Positions 1 to 11,975 of a DNA stretch of 64,000 bases are shown here, one piece after another. The stretch's first letter is position 1; every line of letters starts with the position of its first letter. This DNA comes from Myoxocephalus aenaeus (taxonomy: Eukaryota; Chordata; Actinopteri; Perciformes; Cottidae), in contig JBAMJR010000053.1 of NCBI GenBank assembly GCA_038501785.1, positions 3,427,501 to 3,491,500 of the forward strand, given 5' to 3'. The notes below the pieces were generated by a model, which was given only the letters and a program-made list of their open reading frames with translations, was not told the DNA's origin and made no database searches. Made by a program: the position numbers and the translations under genes.

Positions 1-1787
1 AGGACTGAATGAAAGAGACCACCAAAAAAGTTCAGTTTTCAATTACAAGAACAGCTTCTCGTCACTAATGTATTCCCATCGGTACAGGCGGGACACGTGG
101 CTGCTTGTGTGTGTGTGTGTCTGTGTCTGTGTCTGTGTGTGTGTCTGTGTCTGTGTGTGTGTGTGTTGACAGGATTCGGCCCCGCAGACAGGATTACTGG
201 AACCAGTCCCATGCTTTTCCTCTTCCTCCCTCATGTACTCGTAGAGCTGCTGTCTGTTTGTCTGCCCGTGTTTCTGTCTGTGTTGACACGGCGGGAATGT
301 GGTCGAGCTGTGTTCACAGAGGAGAGACAGCCAGCCCCAAGCTTCAGAGAGCTGCTTAAATGAACACTTTTTTTTCTTCTTCTTTGGCTTTGAAAATAAT
401 ATCTACTTTTTCTCTCTCTCTCTGTCTCTCTCTCACACACACTCTTTCATTTTAACACTTGACTACTTCCCATTCATTTCGAGCCAATAAGAAACATCAA
501 AGTGGGCTGTCGATTGCACACACAAAAAAACAACACACATTTCTCATATTCCGTCCAATTTCCCATTGATCTGCTCTGCCCTGTGCCAGAAAGCTGGCAT
601 ACTTTGTTTTGATGGCTGTTTGGATCGCGTCTTGATGCAGCTTTTTTTTCTGCCAAAATCTGCCTGTTCCAACACGGTTTGTGTTGATGGACTGAGCAGA
701 GATTTTAAGGGACTTTTTTTTCATCTGTGTGTGATTATGTGTGTTTGCACATATGTCGGTTTGGCATTCACTTTGCACATGGCGGTGGGTTTTTATGTAT
801 TTTGTGTTGTTTATATTATGTTTAAGGGGTTTATTTGCACGCATGTACAGGTCTATGTGTCTTCTGCGTGTGTGCTCATATTGGATGGTCCTCCCCATCT
901 GTCCCCACAGTTACTGTTTCTTCTTGTGTCTGTCCATCTGTTTCTTTTATATATCTGTTTATGTTGTTGGTAACTTGCCCAAGCAGCTTGTGTGTGTGTG
1001 TGTGTATGTTTGTTTATGCATATGGTTGTAGCCATTGTAGAAGTCCCAGCTTGCACGGGGAGCTTTTTGAAGTACTGGTGCTGTTTTAGTTCCATCCCAA
1101 GAGAAAGTGTGGGAAAAAAGAAGCGCTTTTTGAGGCTATCAGAGGATGTATGTTTGAGTTTTGTGTTTGAAACAACTGATTTGAGTTGCACTGTTAAGAC
1201 TGCATCAAGCAATTCTTTTGTCCCCAATAGGGGGCAAACATATTTGAGAAAGTTCTCCTCAAACACTCGCAGCAGCAGAGCCTCGTTATGTTACAGGCTG
1301 GCTCCACTGGCAACTCACCTAAAACCTGTCCCTTTTGACTTTCAGTCCTGGTTTATGTGGCAGTCGCTGCCCACAGTTTTTACACGGGAACCATATTGGG
1401 GTCTTAGAATGCTGCTGAAAGTTGCATAAGAGCAGCACAAACATTACAGCCATTCCAATGAGTACACATACGCAGATAAAGGAATGCATGTGTTCATTTG
1501 GCTTGAGTATGATGCCACCAAAAAGTCAAACCAGGAAGGCAGGAATTTGCCCCCTAAATACCCTTTGTGGCTAACTGCAGTATATATACAGTAAGATATA
1601 CAGTATATACATATTGTAAAAAGGGCCACGATCATGAGATTAGGACCCAGGTTGAATAATGGCAGAATTTCCCTTTCATTTTGGGGTTCACCCCTGCCTG
1701 GGAAGATCTTACAGCCAAAAAAAACAGGTTTAAATGTGGAATATTGAGGACAATTACATGTAGGGGGACGTCTACATTGCTACTCTT

Positions 1788-1840
<53 letters not shown>

Positions 1841-1875
1841 TTCTCTAACACCCTTCTCTCCAATGTCACTGTCAG
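1..1875 (+). other. tbc1d22a: Intron (3' part) upstream of first visible exon
   Basis: This is non-coding sequence in which I find no TBC1D22 exon. The exon expected to end just before codon Ile-His-Ile-Asp, which closes with the Tyr-Arg-Gln stretch of the TBC domain, is not here and must lie before base 1. The stretch holds a TG/CTG array near 105-166, T-rich sequence, and a (TG)24 tract at 1791-1838. The acceptor is a CAG at 1873-1875 after a short pyrimidine tract. A good branch-point match, CTAAC with the branch A at 1848, sits between the TG tract and the acceptor. Confidence 0.85.
1791..1838 (+). repeat. (TG)24 microsatellite upstream of copy-1 exon
   Basis: A pure 48-base TG array ends 37 bases before the exon at 1876 and just upstream of the CTAAC branch-point match. 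UG repeats in this position are bound by TDP-43 and CELF proteins; the CFTR exon 9 (TG)m tract is the known precedent for exon skipping. Confidence 0.98.
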
Positions 1876-1938
1876 ATCCACATAGACATTCCCAGGATGA
1901 GTCCTGATTCTTTGGTGCTGCAGCCAAAGGTGACAGAG
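1876..1938 (+). CDS. tbc1d22a: TBC1D22 exon, arginine-finger copy 1 (A-type)
   Basis: This 63-base, phase 0/0 exon encodes 21 residues, IHIDIPR followed by MSPDSLVLQPKVTE. IHIDIPR is TBC motif A (IxxDxxR); its Arg (codon 1894-1896) is the catalytic arginine finger that Rab-GAPs insert into the Rab nucleotide site. Acceptor CAG and donor GTAAGG are both good. The tail after the Arg matches human TBC1D22A as I remember it (MSPEALILQPKVTE), the main reason for choosing the A paralogue. A second exon with the same heptapeptide lies at 2398-2463, and either could join the exon at 6201 in frame. Including both would also stay in frame but would duplicate the catalytic motif. I infer alternative use. 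TBC1D22 proteins are Golgi-associated Rab-GAP family members reported to bind ACBD3. Confidence 0.95.
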
Positions 1939-2397
1939 GTAAGGTGGACAGAGCGGACAGGACTGTGAGTACGGCTCAGTCCCCGGTCCTGTCGGCAACA
2001 GGCCGCACACACTCTAACGAAACGGGCCGTCCCGTCCGGGCCCGGACCATTTCGTCCGGCTCGGCTCCAGCCGCTGTACTGCATCCGTCTGCCTGCCGTA
2101 TTGTCCGTCTGCGGGGCAGACATTCTCTGAAATGGTGTGAACGTGGTCCAGCACACACAAAATGTACTCTCACGCACATAATATCCCAGAGACGTCTCCA
2201 CATCTGCACACTTGCATTCAGGACCACCGCTGCTATCCATTTCAGATCACCGGAAGCCCCGTCTGCATCCAATCGAGGACACCAATCCACTAACTGTTGC
2301 TCTCTCTCCGTCCCTCCGTCTGTGATGCCCAGATCTGTGCTGACCTGCCCGTTGCTTCAGTGTTTGTCTTTTTTTTTCTCTCTTTCTCTCTCTGCAG
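1939..2397 (+). other. tbc1d22a: Intron between the two arginine-finger exons
   Basis: This 459-base GT-AG intron separates the duplicated exons. It is GC-moderate with many CpGs near 1950-2110 and ends in a long T/C tract (about 2366-2393) before CAG. A CTGAC branch-point match has its A at 2343, 54 bases before the acceptor, but a CAG at 2358-2360 lies between, so the true branch point may be nearer. The intron is long enough that steric hindrance of the spliceosome would not by itself forbid joining the two exons. Confidence 0.85.
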
Positions 2398-2463
2398 ATT
2401 CACATTGACATACCGAGAACTAATCCTCTTATTCCTCTCTTTCAACAAGCTTCTGTCCAAGAG
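2398..2463 (+). CDS. tbc1d22a: TBC1D22 exon, arginine-finger copy 2 (B/Gyp1-type)
   Basis: This 66-base, phase 0/0 exon encodes 22 residues, IHIDIPR followed by TNPLIPLFQQASVQE. Motif A is complete, with the arginine finger at codon 2416-2418. The tail matches human TBC1D22B (TNPLIPLFQQPLVQE) and resembles yeast Gyp1p (TNPHIPLYQ), as I remember them. That suggests this is the ancestral version and the copy at 1876 the derived one. Against copy 1, the seven shared residues differ at 5 of 7 third-codon positions and nowhere else, so the duplication is old and the heptapeptide is under strong constraint. The acceptor follows a long pyrimidine tract; the donor is GTGAGA. Nothing seen suggests a pseudo-exon. 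Confidence 0.95.
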
Positions 2464-2723
2464 GTGAGACCTGCTCGCGCACACACAGCACAATCACGTA
2501 GCGGGGGTTTCCTCCTCCCCTCCGCTTTTGGGCAGATGTGGGTGGTGACGTCATCAAATTGTGGGACAGTAGTGACGAATGTCAGGTTAAAAATAAATAA
2601 AAATGAAAACACCGTGGCTTTTAATGACACAAAGGGATTAAAAAAGGTCCAAAGGTTTGTCTGCCTCGGAGTTTAAAACAGGGAAAACCCTCGCTACGGC
2701 ACACTGCATGGTCTGGCATGACT

Positions 2724-2756
<33 letters not shown>

Positions 2757-4507
2757 CAGAGGCACAAACTAAGGTTGCATATAGAATTATTTACTACCTG
2801 CAGTCGTGCATGTGATCAGACACACAACCTCTCCGCCTGCATGGTGAGCGTTCTTTGCTCCGCTCTGCGAGTGCTACCCAACAAAGCATTTCCTGTTGCA
2901 GTCGAGCGTTTTAGGGGATATGAGAACAAATGATCTGAAAACCAGGTTCAGCAGTATGTTTGATAAAACAATAACAATCGGCGGTAGTTGGGGCTCATTA
3001 GGAAAAACATACGGCGAGGCATACGTTACTGGAATTTTTAACTACTAAATCGCTGTAAGCCGCTTTGGCTAACTGTTACTTAAATACTTAAAATGTAAAT
3101 ATGGTGCAAGTCACTTTTGTCTCTGCAACGGTGTGGGAAGTTGCCTCAGCCGGCCTGAGGACTATCAGCGCAGCTTCCCAGCGCAACTTAACACGGAAAT
3201 TAACTTGATTCCCTTCATTTATACGAGGTTAGGCTTATCTTATTATTTCGGTGCTTCTGGGAGGTCCTGTCACACGTGGAACCAGTGGCCTGAGAAGCAG
3301 AGAGCTGAAAAGCCAGATAGAAAAATCCCATAATGAGGCGCCGGCTAATGAGGTAGCCAGGGCTCTCTGGACCTCCTCCGAGTATACACCCACACAGACG
3401 TGTACACGCGTGGGAATAAACAAAGGGAGAAGACACGCGAGCGTTCACCAGTGTCACACACTCGCGTACGAGCACATTAACCCCAAAAACACAGTCACAC
3501 ACAGTGCCACAGGCAGCGGCACCTTCCGTTGCACCCGCCTCGCACAGGATGCAACTCGGGGCTGTAGCCGGGGGAAGGTAGGGAGGGAAATGTGATCAGA
3601 CAAGAGGGACGTGGAGGATGCATTACTGCCGTATGTGTCTTCTCCCATGACTCTCGCCGTCTCATCCTCACACAGCGACTCGCCCCTCTTTGAATGCAAA
3701 AAGAAAAGCCACCATTATATTCGAGCAGCGTGCACCTCACATTGTTTGGTATGCAACAGACTCCAAAGCCCTTCTTTTTTTTTCTTTTCTACATATGATT
3801 ATGTTTTCCGCGGCGCCACCTGAAAATCACCTCTGCTTCATTTCATTCACTTGTTTGTTGGGCCTGGAGAGATTTAGTCGAGATGGAAGGCAGTCAACGG
3901 TCCTTTCCATTTCGGGGAAAGAGAGGGATATTGAAGCAATTCTGCTGTGATTTCCTAAGTAGGATATAAGTGTTTGATTTATTTATTTTTCCTCTTTTCT
4001 GATTCCATTGTTCTGGAGAACAATGCGGCGTTCACAAGAAGTTGATAATCAGCAATTACAAGTTCCCAACCGCGAAAAGAAAACATTTTGTTATCGCTTC
4101 TAAATTGTGAACAAAGGCTGAAAGGACGGGATTTATCCCTCTCTGCCACAGCACACCTTTAGACTGGTTGTTGATGAACGCATGGGATATTTGGGTGATT
4201 GAACCTTTGATGCTTTGACAGAGAGATCCTTAGAGCCCTTTTTGTTGCAGTCGTTTTCCCACCTGCCCCTCGAGAATACCGTCCTCGGGGTCTGGAACTA
4301 ATTTGATGGAGCCACGGCGTCGCCGGAGATGCACGCCGTCTGGCGGAGAATCTGGAATCCATTTCGCGATGAACATACTTTGGCGACTGAGACGTAGCTC
4401 GCTGTCTGTCGAGGACGGCGTGAACTCTGTTTAAACCTGAAGAAAGTGTTGCGTGGTTGGCATTTGAAGCGCGGCGCTCCTACGCACCTTCCGTATTCAG
4501 GATGCAG

Positions 4508-4510
<3 letters not shown>

Positions 4511-4546
<36 letters not shown>
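4511..4546 (+). repeat. (GT)18 microsatellite
   Basis: Pure GT array of 36 bases deep in the 2464-6200 intron. Confidence 0.95.
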
Positions 4547-4547
<1 letters not shown>

Positions 4548-5279
4548 CTCTCGAAGTGGTTTCAGTGTGTCGGCGCCCGGCGTGACATATGCATGTCAGC
4601 TTTTAAAGCTGCACAAAAGGAGAGTCCCATTATCCGCTCGCCCTGCGAGCAGCAGCACCTCTCCATGTTTGATAGATGGGGCTTTGATAAAGAACGAGGA
4701 GGTGTGGAGGCTGCTGAAGGGATTTGAGGAGAAAGCCAGAGAGTCTTGCATCTCGCCAATCTCTCTCTGGCCATCTCAACATTGATTGAATTACTTCAAA
4801 TAGAAAAACATTGCCATTTTTTTTCTCTCTCCATAAAAACCATGAGCTATGAGGTTATTTAGAAAGTGAAAGGGACATGACATATCTCCAACACATAAGA
4901 AAGTGCTCGGTGGGTGTGTTTACAGCAGGGGGTGCTTTATCCATTTGAGGAAAAACAAGCTGAACATCGAGCCTCCTCTGATCCACGAGGTCTGACGGCA
5001 TTAAACAGCCACCCATAACGAAGATGGAAGTGTTTGCCGCGCAAAAATATTGAGAATCGGGGCGAGAGGGGAAGATGGAGGAGGAGACGGAGACAAAGAG
5101 AAGGATGAGACCAACACCAAAGCAGGGAATAAAGTTCAAAGCGAGAAATTTGTTTGTTTTTTGTGAGCAAAAGAAATGCAGCTGAGAAAAAGCAAAGAAT
5201 GAGGTGTTGCTCTGTGCTGAAAGAGAAAATGGCAAGCACATTTGAACTGGGCTCACCCGATTCCACCTAATTGCAATAC

Positions 5280-5282
<3 letters not shown>

Positions 5283-5364
<82 letters not shown>
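5283..5364 (+). repeat. (GT)41 microsatellite
   Basis: Pure 82-base GT array, among the longest in the window and likely highly polymorphic. Confidence 0.98.
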
Positions 5365-5365
<1 letters not shown>

Positions 5366-6200
5366 TTGTTTCACCACAGACATAAGGACGATAAATTCAG
5401 AGGAGGTCCAGATAGCGAGGAGGGTGGAAACCAACAGAAAATAACACATGCAACACACACACTAAATGTTTAACCAAAGGTTTAAACTAGAATCATTGCT
5501 AGCTTTAAATGCATTTCCTTCCTCTTAAAACATTTGCAAAGCGGACTTTTTATAAATGATTAAAATCCTGAATTGTTAGATCTGTATTCCCTCCCTTTTT
5601 CTTGTCCAATGCTGCGAACGATACGAGCAAAGAAGTCCACAGGAGACCTTTTCAAGGTTGTTTTCCTAACGCCTCCGCAACAACATACATTCTAATGGCG
5701 TGATCATCTAACACGAGGTGATTGCTCTCGTAAAGTCAGAGTTTAAACCCAGATAATATCGGTTAAAAATAAATAAATCAATACCCACATCCGCAGTGCT
5801 TCCATCCTCGCCAGCTTGTCATTGTTCTGATTCCTACTACAGCCGCCACACACCGCGTCCTCCGAAAGGCCCAATGTTGGGCGGTCAGAGAATAACCACC
5901 GAAGGTGTCGGTGAGCATGCTTCATTATCGACGGAACATTTTTGAGGGAAATGAAGAATCAATTCGTTAATTGGTTTATCGAGCGAAAATTTGACAGGAT
6001 TGACAAATTGCCGTGTTTTTTTTTTTTTTTTTTTTTAACAAACTTCCTGGCTTCTAGCTGCTCCATTGCTACTGTTTTTCTCTCACGTCGTTATTAACTG
6101 CACTCCCCTTTTGCGCATCAGTGTCTGTGATGTAGATGTGTCTTGTCTGCAAGCGGCTGTTTTTTTTTGACACCATGTCTCTTGTGTGCGTTTGTGAAAG

Positions 6201-6315
6201 ATCTTTGAGCGGATCCTTTTCATCTGGGCCATCCGCCATCCGGCCAGCGGCTACGTGCAAGGCATCAACGACCTGGTCACGCCGTTCTTTGTCGTCTACG
6301 TCTTTGAGTACATCG
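6201..6315 (+). CDS. tbc1d22a: TBC1D22 exon with glutamine-finger motif
   Basis: This 115-base exon (phase 0 in, phase 1 out) encodes 38 residues plus one base, starting IFERILFIWAIRHPASGY and ending VVYVFEYI. The YVQ triplet (codons 6252-6260) is TBC motif B, whose Gln supplies the glutamine finger in trans to the Rab. Together with the arginine finger of the preceding exon this predicts an active GAP. The WAIRHPASGYVQGINDLVTP block is typical of the Gyp1/TBC1D22 subfamily. The donor is GTAAGT. The leftover G joins AG of the next exon to form Glu. Final residues FEYI lean towards TBC1D22A (CEYI) rather than B (SEYV). Confidence 0.97.
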
Positions 6316-7471
6316 GTAAGTGCCAACCCTCTCCTGTCCACTTCCACTCAAAAACTCCCTAAATCTTTTATGTGATACGCTATTGATGTGAGTATCAGTC
6401 GTCTCTTGTTCCCTGACCTGCTGGTTAACTCACTGGTACATCGTCACAGGGAATTAACCCTGAAGGCCGTCTCTAATCCTACAACTTTCTGTCCAATGAA
6501 CTCCTCCTGCATCCCCCCCATCTTCCATCTACCCAATCTTTTTTTTCAATTTTCTGTTAGAATCACAAAATGACCAGAGGTGCATAACTTATCTAGTTAA
6601 TGCTCTCTGTTTTTGAATCAAGGAATCCTCCATTGGGTTATTGTCAGTGGTGAACCCCGTAATGTTTTATGCCCCTGGTATATCCTCTTATTGCACATTT
6701 CTGTTCATTTTTTTTCTCCTAAGAAACCTTTTCAAGCACCTATTGGGGGTTGTTCTTATGTTTTTTTTCCCACCGCATATAGAAAACAATGTTTTTTAAG
6801 AAGCAATTTTGCCGCACACTCCTATCTGTGATAAGCGGTGTGAAAGTGTCCAAATGGCAAGCGAGTGGGAATTGCCCCCAAGTTTTTAAGTGGCCATACG
6901 TTGCTGCATGCGTCCTGTGTGGCGTGAGCTTCTCCGTACGTTTCACTTACACGCGCTGCTCAAATCGGAGCCGCTGAGTGGAAACCGCAATGCTCTGCGG
7001 TCCGCCTCGCACACTCCAGACACTCCAACTGTGGTCGCAGCGATACAATTAGGACCCACAGGCGAAGTGTTGGGGATCGCGCTCACACCCGGCTGGACTC
7101 CCTGACTCCTGTGTGTCCCTGCACTGCGTTGGACACGCGGCATCTTACTCCGAGCTAACGAGTGCTCGTTCGCATCGTGCAACGCGATGCCACGGTAGCA
7201 CAAACTACACTACGGCCTCCGCAATGAAGGTGGATCGACAACAAACCCTAAACGAACGTTACGAATTTGTGTTTAGGTAGAATTTATAACAGCGCTGTTG
7301 AATTAGACTGCATTGGTTTCAGCTAGGACCGGCAGTTCTCTCTTTGTTTAGTTCATCTTGTCCCTCACTTTTTTTCCCCACTCTTTTCCTTGTATTGTCA
7401 TGGTTCGTTCTCCTGCTCCTTCTGCCTTTTCTATCCCTGTCGTTTTCTACAATCTTCATCCCTGCATTTGT

Positions 7472-7575
<104 letters not shown>

Positions 7576-7737
7576 CCATTCTCTGTGGGCGAATCACACT
7601 CTTGTCAGATCTTCAAGGCGTCACCCCGCTCTTTGTTCCCCTGCATCTCCATGCGCTGATGAGCCTCGGATAACATACACAGCCACCTTCAAACGTGCCT
7701 GGCTGGCATCTCACATGCTGGGTTGGTGTGCACCGCG

Positions 7738-7760
7738 TTGTTGTTGTTGTTGTTGTTGTT
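7738..7760 (+). repeat. (TTG)n trinucleotide repeat
   Basis: About seven to eight perfect TTG units, non-coding. Confidence 0.9.
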
Positions 7761-8034
7761 AGGAGTTCTTGTTTTGTGACGTGGAGAGAGCTTCGGCTCT
7801 TTCATGAGGTAGGACTAATTCTGCTCCTTTTTGTGGACGTGGTAGGAAGTGTGAGACGTGCCCTCTCTTCTTCTCCTGCCATCCATTCTTCTGTCTTCTA
7901 CTGCATTGCACTTTTCCTCCCTCCCTCGATCCCCTCCTTCCTTTGTGCGTGAGCTCATGAGTGTGTGGTGAAAGCAAGACGATCTCGAGTCAGAATTCAT
8001 TCCTTTACGAATGATTAGAAATGTATACCATTTT

Positions 8035-8066
<32 letters not shown>

Positions 8067-11000
8067 CCCGTGGGCGATGTACACATGCTGGCTGAATACC
8101 TCTTACACAAACAAGTATAAAAATAGTAACATTCGAAGGCGTTTGTAGGACAAACACCAGAACTGTCCATTTGTCTTACTTTTCTTTTACTCGATCCCGA
8201 GTTGGCGAGAACACTGCCCTCTTAAGAAACACAGCCCCGGGCCCTAGACGTAGAGAAAAATGAATGTAGTAATTCCCTTTTTTTTTCTTCTTCTTGTCTT
8301 TCTTGTAGAATGGGGGGGATACTCGTAGTGAAGAATGCTCAATTGTATCCTAGCACCAGGAGATTATCATTGATACTTTTCACCCTAGTTGATTAAATCT
8401 GCATTAACACATGTTTTGCCGCCGCTTTTGGCAGTAGAATTAAGCTCTGAACAAGTTGCAAACACCGACATGCCGGCATGAGCATTTTCAAGAGCAAATA
8501 GGGAGCAACGTCAGCGCTCATTCTGAGTCATATTTCTGGCCACCTGGCACATTTAAGTCAAAACCTTGACCCCGTTTAGCTCTGTTTTGGTCTCCACCAA
8601 CTCCTGAGGGAGAGATCGGCTCTTTAGCTGCTCCATGCTCCACCATATTGCTTATTTTGTCTTTCTGCCGTTTGTTGCGGAACAGTTAGCTTACAGTGCC
8701 TTTTTTTTTCTTTTAGAGCTTTTTCACTGCCTGCTGCATCTGAAAAGAACACTGATGAGACCGGCAGACGCCACAGTAACCACATTATCTCGTGTATATC
8801 TGGGGCTGAAAGGGCCTGTGCGTTTATGTCCTGCACAAAGTCTACTCTGCAGATGTCTGTTTAATGGACTCAACATTGGCTGTTGTTGGAAGTGGGCCTT
8901 GATAGTTCATATTATGGTACAGTGACCCGATCAGTAGCCATTAAAGCTGTAAAACTAAACGAGGAGTGCAGTCGGCGAGAAAGAGGCTTAGATCAGCGTG
9001 CAGCAGAAGAAAAGAAAAACCCCACATAGGCTCATGTCCTGCGGAGCTAAATTGAGCGACGAAGCAGCCAAATCCAGAGCCAAAGTGTCTTTGGAAATGT
9101 ACCGCAAGCCACGTTTTCCCTCACCGCGTCGGTGTCGAAACCGTGGGAATTTGAGTGACAGCCAATATGAGGATGAGCGTGCATTGATTGGGAACCTGAT
9201 TAAGACTTTGACCTGTTTGCAGCTGCTTCATTTACCATTATTTTCTCCTCTCCGTCTCTCTACTGAATGTCTTCGTCTAGTCTTTTTGAGCTTCTCCATT
9301 GATTGATGCCTGTATTATTTGTAGGGTTAGGGCAGGAAAAACAAACCTAATCTCACACACACTCTGCTGCCCACGAGATGCGCCTTCATATGTTTGTTTG
9401 GTTGCGTTACTCGTCTTCCTTTTGTTCCACTATTCATATCTGTCACTTTGTTTGTTTCTTTTAGTTCGTTTTTTTTCTCCCTTTTTTAGTTATCTTGCTT
9501 TGTTTCTCTGGCTTCTTTTACTGAGTCAGAAAACAGCCTTGGTCTGGCACTGCAGTGCTTGTTCAGCCGCCACACACTCCATTTACCTTTTGATGATGCA
9601 ACGCGGAGTGAAGGCCCGACCACTTAACCACTCCATCTGCACAGCACTCCCCCATTCCCCCCCGTCAACAACTTTCATTAACGCCTGACTGTTAATCCAC
9701 ATTGAAAAGTTCCAATTGGGAGATTATTGATAAACTCTTCTGATGCCAGGGATGGAAAAATACCACTAAAGTTGTTGTGTATCCACCTGGACTGTTAAGC
9801 AGCCCAGCAAGGCCCCCTTTGTGTCCAAGGAGAAATTGATTCGGAGAGTCTATCGTTCTCTTTCTCCACCTGTGAGCCATTGCTTTGCCTTTGTCTCTCT
9901 CCCTCCCCCCCCGGTCTTCCATAGTGTAGCGCCTCTCCCATTAGCCGACAATAAAAGTCATCTAATTAAGGCCAGGATGGGCCGTGACGGGCCGAGGAGC
10001 AGGGCCAGTCCTCCTTTAATGTGGAGCGGCCATTGATCGGCCAGCCGATCCATAATGTAATCTGCATGCCAGTGTCTAAGTATGGATCCACTCCAAGATA
10101 GAAAGATGAAGACAAGGGAGCGGGTTAGAGAGACGAGGGTGAGAGATGAGGTAGTGGCTTTTTTCTTTTCTTTTTTTTTAACTAAATGCATAGAGGTGAG
10201 GGTTTGACAGACGCACAGCGAGGATGAAGACAAAGTAGTGGAATATAACAGCAGCCTGAGTGTCTCCTGGCAGCGGGACATTGTGGCTTGAGAGAAGGAA
10301 AGAAAGAAAGAAAGAGAGTGAGGGCGAGGAGAATGACAGAGCGGGACAAACAACAGAGCAGGAAAATAAGACTTTCAAAAAGGGGGAAAATGACCGTCTA
10401 GGAAAGTGCCCCCATGCTGTCAAGAAGCGGCCGAGCCGGGCAGTCCTTCCTCCCATCAACGACGAGATGAATGGCCCGGTGCACCCGATCACCACCCTCC
10501 GCTGTGCAACTCTGCTTGTCATAGCGGGCAGAAAGGGGCTAGCAACCGCTCTGCTGCATGGATTTTTCTCGAAGAATTCAGCAATTAACTCCTTGAGTGT
10601 GTTGTCCGCCGCTGCGGGGAAGCGGTGCTTCCTTTAGTTTGTCCCTTTGAATGCCCGACCGAAGGTTTCACATATTTACCGTGGTTCTGGTTCAAAGATG
10701 AACAGTATGTCTTCAGTTTCTTCTGACAGTGAATTACGCTTTTTATTTATTTAAAAATAATTTATTTTTAAAAATAAGATCTATGAATGTTCTGGCTGGA
10801 TTTAAGTAAATAAATAAGTGAACTGCTGTTGTTGAATATGATATATAGTTAATATAGTGAATATTTGTCAAGTGCATCTTAATGTTGCTCCTTAGCTGAG
10901 TATGAAATCAGCTGCAGGTTCCTAGCGAAAGAAATACCAGAAGCTTTTTTAGCATTTGACAAAAGTGCTCTCAGTTCTCAAATGTCTTTCTACCATTTTG

Positions 11001-11814
11001 TCGACATATGTTGTTGTCCCCGTACAAGTGGGACAATTTGCTTAGCGAGCGGGAGCCCTTGAGAAAGGAAGCTCGAGGACAAACATAAAATGTTCTGGGT
11101 TAAGTATGTTTTAAAATTTAAATGTGTTTTTATTGCAACAGAAGCGGAGGCTCGTCTCCAAATGGCAATGTGAAGTACTAAAGAAGGGCTTTTTGAAAAG
11201 GGAAGTCAAGACATCCACACGGCACACTGCGTGTCCAACCAGCCAGGGCCATCGGTGGATTCAGAAAGGTTTTGGAAATGTGTCCTTGTGGTGATGGAGG
11301 GGATGGGCAGCAAAAAGAGCAATGTGCCTGTGATGGAGGTCTTGATAGCGCTGTGTGTGTTTAAAACATAAAACCTCCTCAGATCCCTGGCCACAGGCCT
11401 TTTCTCCACAGGTTTCTCTGAAGCTTTCACCAGCCCAAGTGGAGTTCCTTTTATGCTCTTCATCACTTGCTTATGCGAAGGCAACTTCTGTCTCCTTAGG
11501 GCACATTTGTAAATTATACATGCAGCTTTTAGGAAGTAAGAGCTTTAGGTCACTCGGTGTTTCTCATTAATTAGCTAGACTGGCAGCCCGCCATAGTCCT
11601 TATTTTGCCCCACCACAGTTTCCTAATGAACCAAACGTTTTTTCACACTCCTCAACGGGTGGCGCCGGCCGACACTCGCAGGCCGGCTCTTGTACGGCTT
11701 GGGAAGGCCGAAAAGGGCGACGGAGGCTTGTGGCTTCGTCCGTGTCAGCTCTGCAGTTCGGCGCCAACTCTGTTATATAATGATATACTTACTAATACAT
11801 CCTAGTTTATCAGT

Positions 11815-11975
11815 TGATTTATGTTGTATATGAAGTATCTGAGTCAGCAAAGCAGCGAGTAACTAACATCTCTGAGATGGATTGGAGTAGAAGTAGAGCG
11901 CTACTTCAAACATAAATCCACTTAAGCCCAGTACTTGAGTGTAGCCTAAAAATTTGTTACATTCCAACACAAATT
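11815..11975 (-). repeat. Teleost interspersed repeat fragment
   Basis: Sequence such as GAAGTATCTGAGTCAGCAAA, GGAGTAGAAGTAG and CAGTACTTGAGT matches a high-copy fish repeat I remember, whose inner part repeats TACTTTTACT-like words. Another split copy, opposite in orientation, is at 52640-53370. The family name is not known to me. Confidence 0.6.

Larger units (their letters stand above)
2464..6200 (+). other. tbc1d22a: Intron, 3,737 bases
   Basis: This is a non-coding intron with a CA array at 2723-2758, (TG)18 at 4511-4546, (GT)41 at 5283-5364 and a poly-T run near 6016-6036. Otherwise it looks unique, with some CpG-rich stretches near 3140-3600 and 4260-4430. No second gene is visible. 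The 3' splice site before 6201 is weak: it reads AAAG rather than CAG or TAG, and the tract just before it is interrupted by purines. Confidence 0.8.
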
